Assembly: GCF_001557215.1 (NCBI RefSeq)
Contig: NZ_LSJM01000305.1
Coordinates: forward strand, 1-64,000
Length of the DNA: 64,000 nt
Origin: Sphingomonas sp. CCH9-E2
GTDB lineage: Bacteria > Pseudomonadota > Alphaproteobacteria > Sphingomonadales > Sphingomonadaceae
Reading direction: 5' to 3'
Of this stretch, positions 52,480 through 62,302 are shown piece after piece. Within the stretch, counting starts at the first letter, position 1. Every line of letters starts with the position of its first letter. The position numbers and the translations under genes are program-made. The notes below the pieces were generated by a model that was not told where the DNA came from, searched no databases, and saw only the letters and a program-made list of their open reading frames with translations.

Positions 52480-53549
52480 GCGTCGCTCCGCACGACGCCG
52501 CGTGCGCGCAGATGCGCCGCGAGCTCCGCTGCGCGCGCGTCGAGACTGTAGGCGGGCACGCAGCGCGCGTGACCCGCCAGCGCAATCCGGCGACGGGCGT
52601 CGTCATGTTCCAGATAATGGCCGATCCGCTCGCACAGCGACGCGGCGTCGGCGAATACGTCGATCTCTTCGCCCGGGACGAACAGCGACCGCACCTCGTC
52701 ATTGTCGATGTGCAGCATGAAGCCGCCGGACGCGGGAATTTCGAAGGTGCGGGTGGAAGTCACGTCCTGCCACCCGTCGGGCGGGACCGGGCCGTGGTGC
52801 ATCGCGACGTTGATGCGGCTTTCCTCGATCGCGCGGGCGAAATAGTCGCCGACCAGGGGATAGCCGAGTACATGGCGCTCGAGCGCGGTCCCCTGTGCCG
52901 GGCCGGTCCAGCCATTGCCGATCACCGCGATGCTGCGGTCGGGAAACGCTTGCGCAACGGCGAGCATATAGTCGAACTTGTAGGGCGAGAAATTGCCGAT
53001 GTGCGAAATATCCCAGCGATAGGGGACTTCGCCGTGATGCCGCCGGGCATGCACGTGTGGCGCATAGCCGTGGTGGACGAAGCCGGTCCGTTCCGGGCCA
53101 TAGGTTTCGCGCAGATGGTCGAGATGATAGCTCTTGGTCGTCACGATCTGGTCGTAGCGGGCATAGGCCTCGGGCGACGAGCCGTCGTGATTATAGGCGA
53201 CATCGGGGTAGAAATTGACCGTCCGCACCCCGCGCGCCTGAAGCGCCGCGAGCGTGTCGGCGGTGATGTAGCTGCCCTTGACCGTGACCAGCACCTCCGC
53301 ATCGATCCGCGCGGCGTGGTCGAGGATCTCGCGGTTATAGGCGGCGATGCCATGGCCGGTGAGCAGGCGGTTGGCGATGCGGTGGATCAGCCCGTGCGCG
53401 CGGCCGAGATAGGATCCCAGATCGACCTCGGCGACATCCCAGCCCTGCCCGCGCAGCCCCTGCGCCAGCGCGCGGCCGGTCGAGCCGTGCCAGAATTCCG
53501 TCGCCATGACGGCGCGGATCGGGCGGCGGGGATCAGCGGCGGACTGCAT
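52476..53549 (-). CDS. CgeB-like glycosyltransferase
   Basis: The product has 357 residues from the ATG at 53549. The CgeB family blocks are VNFYPDVAYNHDG, YDQIVTTKSYHLDHLRE and YGP, then DISHIGNFSPYKFDYML, INVAMHHGPVPPDG and TSTRTFEIPASGGFML. These spore-maturation-like proteins have a GT-B fold. It overlaps the upstream GT4 gene by 17 bases. Donor unknown. Confidence 0.85.
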   Translation of the reverse strand: MQSAADPRRPIRAVMATEFWHGSTGRALAQGLRGQGWDVAEVDLGSYLGRAHGLIHRIANRLLTGHGIAAYNREILDHAARIDAEVLVTVKGSYITADTLAALQARGVRTVNFYPDVAYNHDGSSPEAYARYDQIVTTKSYHLDHLRETYGPERTGFVHHGYAPHVHARRHHGEVPYRWDISHIGNFSPYKFDYMLAVAQAFPDRSIAVIGNGWTGPAQGTALERHVLGYPLVGDYFARAIEESRINVAMHHGPVPPDGWQDVTSTRTFEIPASGGFMLHIDNDEVRSLFVPGEEIDVFADAASLCERIGHYLEHDDARRRIALAGHARCVPAYSLDARAAELAAHLRARGVVRSDA

Positions 53550-54714
53550 CAAGCGCGGCCATCACGCCGCCCACGCTGCGGCGCATGTCGAGTTCGTCGA
53601 AAATCTCGAGCGAGCGCTGCGCCATCGTCGCGCGCTTGTCCGGATCGGCGGCGAGGATCGCCAGCGCCTCGGCCAGCGCCGCAGTGTCACCGCACGGATA
53701 GACGATGACATTCTCGCCTTCGCGCGCAATGTCGGTCGGCCCGACCGCGCCGATCCGGTCGCTATAGATCATCGGCAGGCCCATGCATGCGCCCTCCGAC
53801 GTGATCAGCGGGTGCGGGTCGGCCTGCGAGGGGTGCACCAGCACATCGGCGGCGGCATAGAGCGCGGGCAGGCGGTCGACATTGACGAAGCCGGCGAAGC
53901 GCGCGGGCAGGCTTTCGGCGGCGGCGCGCGTCTTCAGCTCCTCGAACAGCTCGCCATTGCCCGCGAACAGCGCGCCGATGCCGTGGCCGGGATGGAAGCG
54001 GGCGAGCGCGTCGATCAGGTCCTGCGGCCGCTTGCGCGCTGACAATTTGCCGACGAACAGCGCCAGCATCTCGTCTTCGGGAATGCCGAATTCGGCGCGC
54101 ACCTGCGCCCGCAGCGCGGCGCGGTTGGCGCGGGCGGCGCGGTACGTCTCTTCGTCGATCGTGAAGGGTGATCGGAAGATGCGGTCGGCTGGGGCACCGA
54201 AATGCCGGTAATAGTCCTCGTTGCGGTCGCCGACCGAGAGGAAGGCGGAGATGCGCGAGTAGACAAGGCGCACCAGCAGCGCCTTGACCGCCTGTTTTAG
54301 CCCGCCGCGCTCCTGCAGCAATTCGCTGTCGGAGATGATCATCGCCGGCACGCGGTTGCGTCCGCACCACCAGAGCGCGCGGCGGACATTGGCCTGATTA
54401 TAGCCGTAGAGCAGCACCGCGTCGGGCCGGAACGCGGCGAGCCGCTCGGCAACCTTTGGGCTGCTCGGCCAACTCGGGCTCGGCTGCTGGCCCGGGCGAG
54501 CGTCTTCGAGGAATTCGTGCGAGTAGCCGCCGAGCATTTCCATGTTCCAGGAAATCTCGGCGTTCATCTCTTCGTCGAAATAGGCCTGAACCCCGACCGG
54601 CGCGCCGAAGATCAGATGCACGTCGAGATCGTCGCGCGCGGCGAGCGCGCGGTAGAAGGGGACGAAATGCTGGATCGGGTGGGTGACCACGATCGCCAGC
54701 CGCGCCTTAGCCAT
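53533..54714 (-). CDS. Family 4 glycosyltransferase
   Basis: The product has 393 residues. It begins ARLAIVVTHPIQHFVPFYRA, then FVGKLSARKRPQDLIDALAR, FAGFVNVDRLPALYAAADV and LVHPSQADPHPLITSEGACMG, where the donor-binding E-x7-E is reduced to a shorter acidic segment. The first block is known from enzymes that act on lipid-linked oligosaccharides. It overlaps the preceding FkbM gene by eight bases. Confidence 0.88.
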   Translation of the reverse strand: MAKARLAIVVTHPIQHFVPFYRALAARDDLDVHLIFGAPVGVQAYFDEEMNAEISWNMEMLGGYSHEFLEDARPGQQPSPSWPSSPKVAERLAAFRPDAVLLYGYNQANVRRALWWCGRNRVPAMIISDSELLQERGGLKQAVKALLVRLVYSRISAFLSVGDRNEDYYRHFGAPADRIFRSPFTIDEETYRAARANRAALRAQVRAEFGIPEDEMLALFVGKLSARKRPQDLIDALARFHPGHGIGALFAGNGELFEELKTRAAAESLPARFAGFVNVDRLPALYAAADVLVHPSQADPHPLITSEGACMGLPMIYSDRIGAVGPTDIAREGENVIVYPCGDTAALAEALAILAADPDKRATMAQRSLEIFDELDMRRSVGGVMAALDAVRR

Positions 54715-55480
54715 TGGCTGTCACCGGTTGCAACGCGACGACCGGGCCGTGGCTGTCGAGCAGGCGGAAACGGCCGCTGTCGAGCAGGGTCGCGACCAGT
54801 TGCTGGTGCGTGCCATGCTCACGGCTGTCATGGGTTTCCATGATGATGATGCGCGCGCGGGCAAGCGCGTCGAGGTCGTGGCGCAATATCTGCCACTCCA
54901 CCCCCTCGATATCGCTGATCAACGCGAAATCCGTGATGCCATGTTCGTCGAGCAGGCCCGACAGGGTGCGCGCGGGGACCTGCACCGTCTGAAGGTCCGG
55001 CGCTTCGCTGGCGATGCGGCCCGACACCGAGCTTTCGCCCATCGCGAACGCGACGGTGTCGCCGCCGCCATAGCTGATCGCGACTTCGGCGACGGTCGTG
55101 TTGGTCTCGCAGCCGTTAAGCGCGAGGTTGCGGCGCAGCGAGCGGGCGAGGCGCGGATCGGCCTCGACGATCACCATGCGCCGCTCGGGCGCGATCGCGC
55201 GGCGGGTGGTGCAGCTGATCACGCCGAGGCTGCCGCCCAGCTCGACCACGTCCACATCGCGCGGCAAATGCCGCTGGACGAAGCGATATTCGCCGCTCTC
55301 ATAGCCGCCGAGCAGCAATGCCGCCTTGATCTCCGGCGTTACCACGGGGTCGCTGGTGTCGATGGTCAGCCCGCGATGCGGGATGCGGTCGCGCAGCAGC
55401 TTGGCGGCGATCACGCCGGTCGTGCGGTTGGCAAGGATCGGGCCGACGATGCGGTTGATGCGGGTGCGAAGGCTGGTCAT
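54707..55480 (-). CDS. FkbM family methyltransferase 4
   Basis: The product has 257 residues from the ATG at 55480, overlapping the next FkbM gene (ATGA). Motifs DVVELGGSLGVISCTTRRAI, IVEADPRLARSLRRNL and the core FALISDIEGVEWQIL are present; the usual KIDVEG is changed to SDIEG, so the lysine before the acidic residue is missing. This may change substrate binding. Confidence 0.82.
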   Translation of the reverse strand: MTSLRTRINRIVGPILANRTTGVIAAKLLRDRIPHRGLTIDTSDPVVTPEIKAALLLGGYESGEYRFVQRHLPRDVDVVELGGSLGVISCTTRRAIAPERRMVIVEADPRLARSLRRNLALNGCETNTTVAEVAISYGGGDTVAFAMGESSVSGRIASEAPDLQTVQVPARTLSGLLDEHGITDFALISDIEGVEWQILRHDLDALARARIIIMETHDSREHGTHQQLVATLLDSGRFRLLDSHGPVVALQPVTANG

Positions 55481-56358
55481 GCGGGCTCCGGCACGATCAC
55501 ATAATCGCCGCCCATCAGCGCGTCGGGCGCGACCTCGTGCAGCGCAATGCCATGGGTTGCGCCGTGGCGGACCCCGGCGATGCGGTAGAAGCGGGAGCGC
55601 TCGGGCACGAGGGCGACGATCTGCGCAGCTTCGTCGGGAGCAATGCGAGCGCCACCGCCGAGTTCGATCCACAGCACCGGGCGGTCGCGGCGGATGGTTT
55701 CCTGCAAGCCCTGCAGCACCGAAATCTCGAAGCCTTGCACGTCGCACTTGATCGCATCGACCGGACCGACGTTCAACCGGGCGAGCAGCGCGTCGCCCTG
55801 TTCGACCTGCACCGTTGCGACGGCTTCGAGCGGGGCGTCATATTGGTCGGTGGTGACGAGCGTGCCGAGGCCGCCATTGTCGCCGGCGGGCGAGTAGAGC
55901 TGGAAGCTGCCCGGCTCCGCGCCGAGGCCGAGCTGGTGCGGGGTGACGTTGGTAGCGTTGTTGAGCGCGAGGTTGCGCTGGAGCCGGCCGAAGACCAGCG
56001 GGTTCGGTTCGAAGCTGTGGACCTGGCCAAAGGCGCGCGAAAACTGCAGCGCATGGGTGCCGACATTGCCACCGATGTCGAGGATCGTGCGGCGACGGTT
56101 GGCGGGGATGCGCGAGAGGAAGGCGGCGATCTCGTCGCGCTCATAGCCCCCGAACAGATAGGCCTGTCGCTCGACAAAGGAGTTGAGTTCGCCCTCGACC
56201 CATACCCCGTCATTGGCGACGCGGAAGCTGCCCGTGGGGCCGGCCAGGCGGTTGGCCAGCGATCCCCAGCCGCGCAGATGGCGCAGGCCGCGCAGCGCAC
56301 GCACGGCGCGTGCGGCAGCGCCCGGGTGCAGCTCGCCCTGGGGTGTCGTTCCGGTCAA
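55477..56358 (-). CDS. FkbM family methyltransferase 5
   Basis: The product has 293 residues from TTG 56358, which has AGGGGG eight bases upstream; the frame stays open to 56427. Motif I TILDIGGNVGTHALQFS, SFEPNPLVFGRLQRNLAL and the core VDAIKCDVQGFEISVLQG are present. It lies next to the fourth FkbM gene with a 4-base overlap but the two share little sequence outside the motifs. Confidence 0.85.
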   Translation of the reverse strand: MTGTTPQGELHPGAAARAVRALRGLRHLRGWGSLANRLAGPTGSFRVANDGVWVEGELNSFVERQAYLFGGYERDEIAAFLSRIPANRRRTILDIGGNVGTHALQFSRAFGQVHSFEPNPLVFGRLQRNLALNNATNVTPHQLGLGAEPGSFQLYSPAGDNGGLGTLVTTDQYDAPLEAVATVQVEQGDALLARLNVGPVDAIKCDVQGFEISVLQGLQETIRRDRPVLWIELGGGARIAPDEAAQIVALVPERSRFYRIAGVRHGATHGIALHEVAPDALMGGDYVIVPEPA

Positions 56359-56430
56359 TGCTGGTCCCCCTGACCTTCGGCACGGGCGTGCGGAAGCTCG
56401 CGCGGCGGATTGCAGACAGGTGCGCAAAGG

Positions 56431-57588
56431 TCAAGCGTCACTGGCGGCAAGCTCCTGGAACAGCGCGGTCATCTCGGCCGCAGCCTCATTCCCGGCGAGG
56501 AAGGCTTCGGCGCGCGCGCGGGCACCGTGCCGCCACGCTGCCAGCTCCCCGGCGGGCAGTTGCGCCAGCGTATCGATCGCCCCGGCCATCGCCGCGCGGT
56601 CGGCAAGTGGCAGGTCGAACCCGGCCTGATCGGCGGCAAGGTTGCGCCACGGCGTTTCGGTGCCGATCAGCACGGGCGTACCCGAGCACAGCGATTCAAA
56701 AATCGCGTGGCCGAAATTCTCGCTGCGCGACGGCATGAACATCAGGTCCTGCCCGGCCATCGCCTCGGCGACCTCGGCATTGGTGAGCTCGCCGCGATGT
56801 TCGGCCGTGACATGCGGCGGCAGCGCGGCGATCAGGTCGCGGCAGCGTGTCCAATGCGCGGGATCGCTGATCGGGCCATAGATTGAATAGGAGACCGGCG
56901 ACCGCACCTGCGCGAGCGTTTCGAGCGCGACGTCGAGGCCCTTGACCGGCGAGATGCGCCCGAGAAACGCGGCGCGGAACGGCTCGCCCTCACCGCGCGG
57001 GCGGTGTGTCGGAAGCGGGAAGGCCGGGCGGGCATTGCCGATCAGTTCGATGCGATGCGCGGGGAAGGCGGCGCGGACATCGGCACGCTCCGCCTCGCTG
57101 GTGACGTGGAAGGTCACGCCCCGCATCAGCCCGGCGAGGGTAACGAGCTGGCGATAGGCCGCCTTGCGCCCGCCTTTTAGCCCCAGCGCGCCGCCCGAAA
57201 ACTCGCCGCGTGGCGACAGGATGACGCGCGCGCGCGATGTGCGGCCCAGGCGGCGCGCGATCAGCGCGGGGATGGTGAACTCGCGGTCGAAAAAGCCGTT
57301 GAGCAGCAATATGTCGTGCGGCGTTTCGCGCAGCAGCCTGGCCAGGCCCTGCGCCCCGGCGCGGCCGACGGGGAGGTAATGGGCTTTCGCATAGCCCAGA
57401 TCGTGCCAGCGCCCGGCCTCCACCAAAGGCTCCGCCGCGCCGAACGCACGATCACGTGCGACGATGCGGAAATCGAAGCGGTCTGCCAAAGTCTCGCACA
57501 GCGCCTTGATGCTGAGGTTCGGCCCCGTAGCCTCATGCCCCGGCCAGAAGGCGCCGATCAGGATCAGGATCGTCGGACGCGCACTCAT
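56431..57588 (-). CDS. Family 4 glycosyltransferase
   Basis: The product has 385 residues from the ATG at 57588. It has LIGAFWPGHEATGPNLSIKA at the N-terminus, then RVILSPRGEFSGGALGLKG, AAFLGRISPVKGLDVALETL and MFMPSRSENFGHAIFESLCSG, the last with the E-x7-E donor motif. It overlaps the GT2 gene by four bases and is separated from the following FkbM gene by 72 bases. Confidence 0.9.
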   Translation of the reverse strand: MSARPTILILIGAFWPGHEATGPNLSIKALCETLADRFDFRIVARDRAFGAAEPLVEAGRWHDLGYAKAHYLPVGRAGAQGLARLLRETPHDILLLNGFFDREFTIPALIARRLGRTSRARVILSPRGEFSGGALGLKGGRKAAYRQLVTLAGLMRGVTFHVTSEAERADVRAAFPAHRIELIGNARPAFPLPTHRPRGEGEPFRAAFLGRISPVKGLDVALETLAQVRSPVSYSIYGPISDPAHWTRCRDLIAALPPHVTAEHRGELTNAEVAEAMAGQDLMFMPSRSENFGHAIFESLCSGTPVLIGTETPWRNLAADQAGFDLPLADRAAMAGAIDTLAQLPAGELAAWRHGARARAEAFLAGNEAAAEMTALFQELAASDA

Positions 57589-58517
57589 GGCGTGGGCCAC
57601 GCGAAGTTGATGCCGTAGCGCGACTTCAAATAGTCGGGGAAGCTGTCGATCCCGTGCGCGGCGATGTGCATCCGCGCTTCGTCGATCTTGGCGTCCATCA
57701 GCATGAAGAACCAGAAGCCGTGCAGCGAATGCCACACGAACCCGCGTCGTCCGTCGAGAAAGCCGAGCCGCAGAAAATAACGCTGCACGAAATAGAGCAC
57801 CGCGCGCAGGTAGAGCGGCGCCCCGCCATAGACTTTGTGGCGCAGGAACCGCTTGAACTTAGCCGCCGGCGTCACGGCGCCGGGCTCGTCATGGTCGCGC
57901 ACCACGCCCTGTTCGCGCAGCACGAAATCGATCATCTGCAGCGTCGCATAGCGGTTATGCTTGTCGGTCCACCAGCCGATGTCGCGCAGATTCTCGTCGA
58001 CCAGATCGCCGCCGATGATGCGTTCGACCCGGCCGCGCTCGATCAGCAATTTCTCGTCCATCCAGCGGCTCTCCATCCGCGCGCGACCCGGGCGCCACAT
58101 GCGCGTCAGCCAGGTGCGGTAATAGCCGCCCCAGCGGATGAACTTGCCGCGAAAGATCACCTTGAGCTTGAGGTCGAGCGCCGACACATCGTCGGGCAGC
58201 GCCGGGGTGCGGCTGCGCAGCGCGTCGAGCAGGCCCGGCTCCAGATATTCGTCGCAATCCATGCGCAGGATCCAGTCGGTGTCGATGCCGGTGTTGTCGG
58301 CACCCCATTGCACCTGCGCGCCATGCGTCGTGAACGGGTTCTGATAGACATCCGCGCCCAAGGACTTGGCGATCTCGACCGTACGGTCGGTCGAAAAGCT
58401 GTCGACCACGACGATGCGCCGCACCAGCGGACGAATCCGCTCGATGCACCGCGCGATATGCACTTCCTCGTTAAAGGAAATGATCAGCGCGGTGATCGAA
58501 GGCGCGGCGGCGTCCAT
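57585..58517 (-). CDS. Family 2 glycosyltransferase (WaaE/KdtX-like)
   Basis: The product has 310 residues from the ATG at 58517, which overlaps the upstream stop by one base. GT-A fold: TALIISFNEEVHIARCIERI, VVVDSFSTDRTVEIAKSLG, then the DxD-like RMDCDEYLEP. The C-terminal WTDKHNRYATLQM, then basic membrane-near segments, resembles WaaE/KdtX enzymes that add a hexose to a lipid-linked acceptor. Confidence 0.9.
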   Translation of the reverse strand: MDAAAPSITALIISFNEEVHIARCIERIRPLVRRIVVVDSFSTDRTVEIAKSLGADVYQNPFTTHGAQVQWGADNTGIDTDWILRMDCDEYLEPGLLDALRSRTPALPDDVSALDLKLKVIFRGKFIRWGGYYRTWLTRMWRPGRARMESRWMDEKLLIERGRVERIIGGDLVDENLRDIGWWTDKHNRYATLQMIDFVLREQGVVRDHDEPGAVTPAAKFKRFLRHKVYGGAPLYLRAVLYFVQRYFLRLGFLDGRRGFVWHSLHGFWFFMLMDAKIDEARMHIAAHGIDSFPDYLKSRYGINFAWPTP

Positions 58518-60604
58518 CACACCCCGGCGATGTCGAGCGTCGCTTCGCTGACGGCGACCAGTTCATCGAGCGGGATCGGCGCGGCGGCACCGTCGCGGGC
58601 AGCGGCGTAGAACGCCTTGACCAGCCCCGCCTGTCCCTTGTCCTGCGCCGAGGCGGATTGCGTGCTGGTTTTGCCGCCGGTGGTGATGTGCAGCTTGCGG
58701 AAATCGTCGAGGCGCACGACCGTGCCGCTCGCGAAAATCTCCAGATATTCCTTGGGCAACGACGAGTCGCCGAGCGAGGAATAGAGGATCGTGCCGGTCG
58801 ATCCGTCGGCAAAGCGCAGCACGGCGGAGACCGTGTCGTCGATTCCCTCTGGCCGGAAAGCGCTGACCGAGACCGGCGGGCCACCGGCGAGGAAGGTGAG
58901 CGCGTCGACGAAGTGACACGCCTCGCCCACGATGCGCCCGCCGCCCTGTGCGCCGTGCAGCCAGCTATCGCCCGGCACATGTCCGGCATTGACGCGATAG
59001 TGCATCGCGATCGGCCCGGCGCGCGAGGCGATCGCCGCCTTGGCCGCAATCATCATCGGGGCGAAGCGGCGGTTGAAGCCGACCGTGAGCACGCCCGGTG
59101 CGCCTTCGGCCGCCGCAACGACATCGGCGAGCTGCTCATGGTCGAGCGCCAGTGGCTTTTCGACGAACACATGCTTGCCCGCACGCAGCGCAGCGGCGGC
59201 GAGGCTGGCATGGCTGTCGTGGCGCGTCGCGATGAACACGCAATCGGTGTCGGCATCGTCCAGCACCGTCTGCGGATCGGTCGCGGCGTTGGCGAAGCCC
59301 TCGCGCTGCGCGGCGTCATGCGCCGACAGGCCGGTAGAGGTGACGACGGTGGTCAGCCGCTCCTTGCTCGCTTTCTTGAGCGCGGGGACCAGCACCGACT
59401 TGGCATAGTTGCCGAAGCCGATGAAGGCGGTGCCGCGCCCGGTCGCCGCGCTCGAGGCATTGACCGGGATCGAGCGCGCGATCGGCACCGGGCTCTCGGG
59501 ATAGGTCAGCAGGATCGCGAGGAATGGCTCGTCGGTGTCCATCAGCTTATAGGCCGCTTCCGCCTCGGCGATCGGGAAGCGGTGGGTGACCAGCTTGAGC
59601 GGGGTCACGCGGCCTTCGGCGACCAGCTCCAGAAACGCCTGCATGTTGCGCTGTTCGGTCCAGCGGACATAGGCGAGCGGATAGTCATGCCCCTCCAGCT
59701 CATAGGCCGGATCGTGGCGCCCGGGGCCGTAGGACATCGACAGGCGCAGATCGAGCTCGCGCTTGTAGAAGGGTTCGCGCTCGATCTCCATGCCGGTCAG
59801 GCCGACCATGACGACGCGGCCCTTCATCCGGCTGATCTCGGCGGCCTGATTGGGCGGGCTCGAGGATTTGCTCGACGCGGTGACGATGACGGCGTCCGCG
59901 CCATAGCCCTCGGTAAAGCCGCGCACCGCCTCGTCCAGCGCGTCGCTGACCGCGACATCCGCGCCCATTTCCAGCGCAAGCTTGGCGCGGCCGGGATTGG
60001 GATCGAAGCCGAGCACGCGGCAGCCATTGGCTTTTAGCAGCTGGACGGTGAGCTGGCCGATCAGGCCGAGCCCCATGACGACGACGCGCTCGCCGAGCGT
60101 GGGGTTGGCGACGCGCACGCCCTGCAGCGCGATCGCGCCGAGCGTGACGAAGCTCGCCGCCTCGTCGCACACGCCCGCGGGGATGCGGACCGACAGGTTC
60201 TTGGGCACCGCATTATATTCGGCGTGGTTGGCCACGGCCGCGCCGGCACAGGCGATGCGGTCGCCGACGGCATAGCCGCCCGCTTCGGCGCCCGCCTCGA
60301 CCACCGTTCCGGCGAGGCTGTAGCCGAGCGGGATCGGAGTATCGAGCTTGGCGAACACCTTCTGCACCGTGGGCAGCAGCCCTTCGTTGCGGACCTTTTG
60401 CAGCGTCTTGCGCACCAGATCGGGCCGCGCCATCGCCTTGCCTGCGAGCGAGCTGCGCGCGAGGTCGATGATCTGCTTCTCGGTCCCCGCGCTGATCAGC
60501 GAGACGCGCGTCGCGACCAGATTGCGGCCACGGCCCGAACGCGGCACCGGCGCTTCGATCAGGCGCAGCACGCCGCTGCGATAATTTTGTTCGACCTGTT
60601 TCAC
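58517..60604 (-). CDS. Fused zinc-type dehydrogenase and Gfo/Idh/MocA oxidoreductase
   Basis: The product has 695 residues from a GTG at 60604. The first half (about 1-355) is an MDR alcohol-dehydrogenase-like domain (PLGYSLAGTVVEAG, VVMGLGLIGQLTVQLLKANG). The second half (about 380-690) is a Gfo/Idh/MocA domain (TAFIGFGNYAKSVLVPALKK, EKPLALDHEQLADVV, GEACHFVDALTFLAGG). This bi-domain protein recurs in exopolysaccharide loci next to heparinase and asparagine-synthase genes. It probably oxidises or reduces a sugar nucleotide; the exact reaction is unknown. It is adjacent to the heparinase gene, no gap. Confidence 0.9.
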   Translation of the reverse strand: MKQVEQNYRSGVLRLIEAPVPRSGRGRNLVATRVSLISAGTEKQIIDLARSSLAGKAMARPDLVRKTLQKVRNEGLLPTVQKVFAKLDTPIPLGYSLAGTVVEAGAEAGGYAVGDRIACAGAAVANHAEYNAVPKNLSVRIPAGVCDEAASFVTLGAIALQGVRVANPTLGERVVVMGLGLIGQLTVQLLKANGCRVLGFDPNPGRAKLALEMGADVAVSDALDEAVRGFTEGYGADAVIVTASSKSSSPPNQAAEISRMKGRVVMVGLTGMEIEREPFYKRELDLRLSMSYGPGRHDPAYELEGHDYPLAYVRWTEQRNMQAFLELVAEGRVTPLKLVTHRFPIAEAEAAYKLMDTDEPFLAILLTYPESPVPIARSIPVNASSAATGRGTAFIGFGNYAKSVLVPALKKASKERLTTVVTSTGLSAHDAAQREGFANAATDPQTVLDDADTDCVFIATRHDSHASLAAAALRAGKHVFVEKPLALDHEQLADVVAAAEGAPGVLTVGFNRRFAPMMIAAKAAIASRAGPIAMHYRVNAGHVPGDSWLHGAQGGGRIVGEACHFVDALTFLAGGPPVSVSAFRPEGIDDTVSAVLRFADGSTGTILYSSLGDSSLPKEYLEIFASGTVVRLDDFRKLHITTGGKTSTQSASAQDKGQAGLVKAFYAAARDGAAAPIPLDELVAVSEATLDIAGV

Positions 60605-62302
60605 TTAAGCCCCGTTTTCCCCGACCGACGCGGCCATGAATATGACCTCGCTCTCAAAACAACCGTCCGGGAGTGTCAAGCACAGACGTTGCGTGGATGA
60701 TTCGTGGCCCATGTCGGGCCACCATGTTGCAGCTTCGAGACGCAGTGGCTGCGATGCGTGGATGGTGAGCTGGGCATCGCCCCGGCGCAGCGTTGCGGTG
60801 GTGCCGTCGAGTGTCGCTTCGCACTCCGGGTGGAGCAGCATCCGCCAGCTGGCCGAGTGCGATACCGCGCCCTCGATCCGGTCGTGCAGGCGGATCGTAT
60901 CGCCGTGCGCTTCGATCCGGCGGCTGACAATCGGGCGGCCTGGAAGGTGCGCATAGCCGTCATGGCCACCCGCCAGCGTGAGCGCGTCGGGCTGGACCTC
61001 GGCCTCGCTCACCCAGACGCGCGGACGGCGGCCGCAGCGGAAGGCACCGAAGAAATCGGCCGGTTCTGCGCCGTCGATGGCGAGGACATTGTGATGGTGC
61101 GCGCTGCGGCTCTGGTCGCGGCGGGTGCCGGGGACATATTCGAACACGCCCTGATCGACGATCATCCGCTGGCCCGCGACCGACAGCTCGATGCTGCCGA
61201 TATCGCCATGCGCATGGGCGGGCAGGTCGTCGGGACCGATCCGGCCCTGGTCGGCGATCAGCGTGAGGAGTTGAGTGTGCAGCCCGAAATAGCCGGCGGT
61301 CGGGAGCGCGAAGCCGCCCTGAGGTTGCGGAACCGCGCGCCCGGTGGAGCCGGTGTAGGCGGTCAGGCACTCGACGGGCGCATAGGCCATGGTCAGCCCG
61401 GCATCGTTGAACAGCGCAGGGGCGCCATCGGGATGCGCGAGCAAGACAGTCGCGCGCGCCATGCCGTCGAGGGCACGGTCGAGCGCTGGGGGTGCTGCGG
61501 GGCCGAGCGCGTCGCGCGTCTCGATCAGGTCGGCGAACACCTGCGCATGGTAGGACGGCGAGCGCTCATAATGCACGCCATCGGCCAGCACCTGCCGCGC
61601 GAGTTCCTTGTCGAGCAGGTCGAGCGCCCGGGCACGCCAGCGTTCGGCGATTGCGCCAGAGAAGAACGCCGCGCCCCAGCTCAACGCCTTGATATTCTTG
61701 ACGAGGTGGTTGCCGCCAATGTCGAGTTCGAGATTGCGTTCGAGGAACGCCAGTTGCTGCGCGAGGCTGGCATGGATCGGGCCGAGTGCGGGATCGGCGC
61801 GGTCGATACCCCACGCCGCAATCCGCTGCATCCACACGACGACACGGAGCGACAGCGTGTAGCTGTTCCAGCTGTCGTGCCAGTAACCCGGCTGCCAGGG
61901 CGGGTTGGCGGCGATCCACTGGTTGATCAGGTCCACGCCCGCAGCGGCGTCGAGCCCCTCCAGATACTCCATATAATGGAGGTTCATCCGCCACAGCTGG
62001 TTGGCGACGCCGGGGCCGGGGGCGTCCCAGTCGATCGTCTCGCCCATATCGACCGCGCGGCCAAGGAAGGTGAAGCGCCAGCCAGTGGCGGTGCGCTCGA
62101 CCTGTCCGGTGCGCGGTGGAAAGCGGGGAGCGGGCGGATTTGGCGCGGGTTGGAGCTGACCCGGCGCAAGGCCGTCGAGGCTGGGCGGGCTTTTCAACGA
62201 GCGACGCCGCTGGACCGTCAACCGCGCGCGGGCGAGCAGCTGACCGACCGGCACATGGCGGGCAAAGGCGATGCTGCGGCGTAGGCGGGTGAGGCGGCTC
62301 AT
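60605..62302 (-). CDS. Heparinase II/III family protein
   Basis: The product has 565 residues. The N-terminal alpha-toroid part (about 70-330) includes WRMNLHYMEYL, DSWNSYTLSLRVVVWMQR, then GGNHLVKNIKAL and RSPSYHAQVFADLIE. The C-terminal beta-domain (about 360-560) has HAHGDIGSIELSVAGQRMIV and DQGVFEYVPG. These enzymes cut uronic-acid polymers by elimination; in biosynthesis loci they may trim or modify the polymer. No signal peptide is evident, so the place of action is unclear. Confidence 0.9.
   Translation of the reverse strand: MSRLTRLRRSIAFARHVPVGQLLARARLTVQRRRSLKSPPSLDGLAPGQLQPAPNPPAPRFPPRTGQVERTATGWRFTFLGRAVDMGETIDWDAPGPGVANQLWRMNLHYMEYLEGLDAAAGVDLINQWIAANPPWQPGYWHDSWNSYTLSLRVVVWMQRIAAWGIDRADPALGPIHASLAQQLAFLERNLELDIGGNHLVKNIKALSWGAAFFSGAIAERWRARALDLLDKELARQVLADGVHYERSPSYHAQVFADLIETRDALGPAAPPALDRALDGMARATVLLAHPDGAPALFNDAGLTMAYAPVECLTAYTGSTGRAVPQPQGGFALPTAGYFGLHTQLLTLIADQGRIGPDDLPAHAHGDIGSIELSVAGQRMIVDQGVFEYVPGTRRDQSRSAHHHNVLAIDGAEPADFFGAFRCGRRPRVWVSEAEVQPDALTLAGGHDGYAHLPGRPIVSRRIEAHGDTIRLHDRIEGAVSHSASWRMLLHPECEATLDGTTATLRRGDAQLTIHASQPLRLEAATWWPDMGHESSTQRLCLTLPDGCFESEVIFMAASVGENGA

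Noticed and set aside
60704-62284. 526-codon open frame on the plus strand
   Set aside because: Antisense to the heparinase gene, which has full family motifs.
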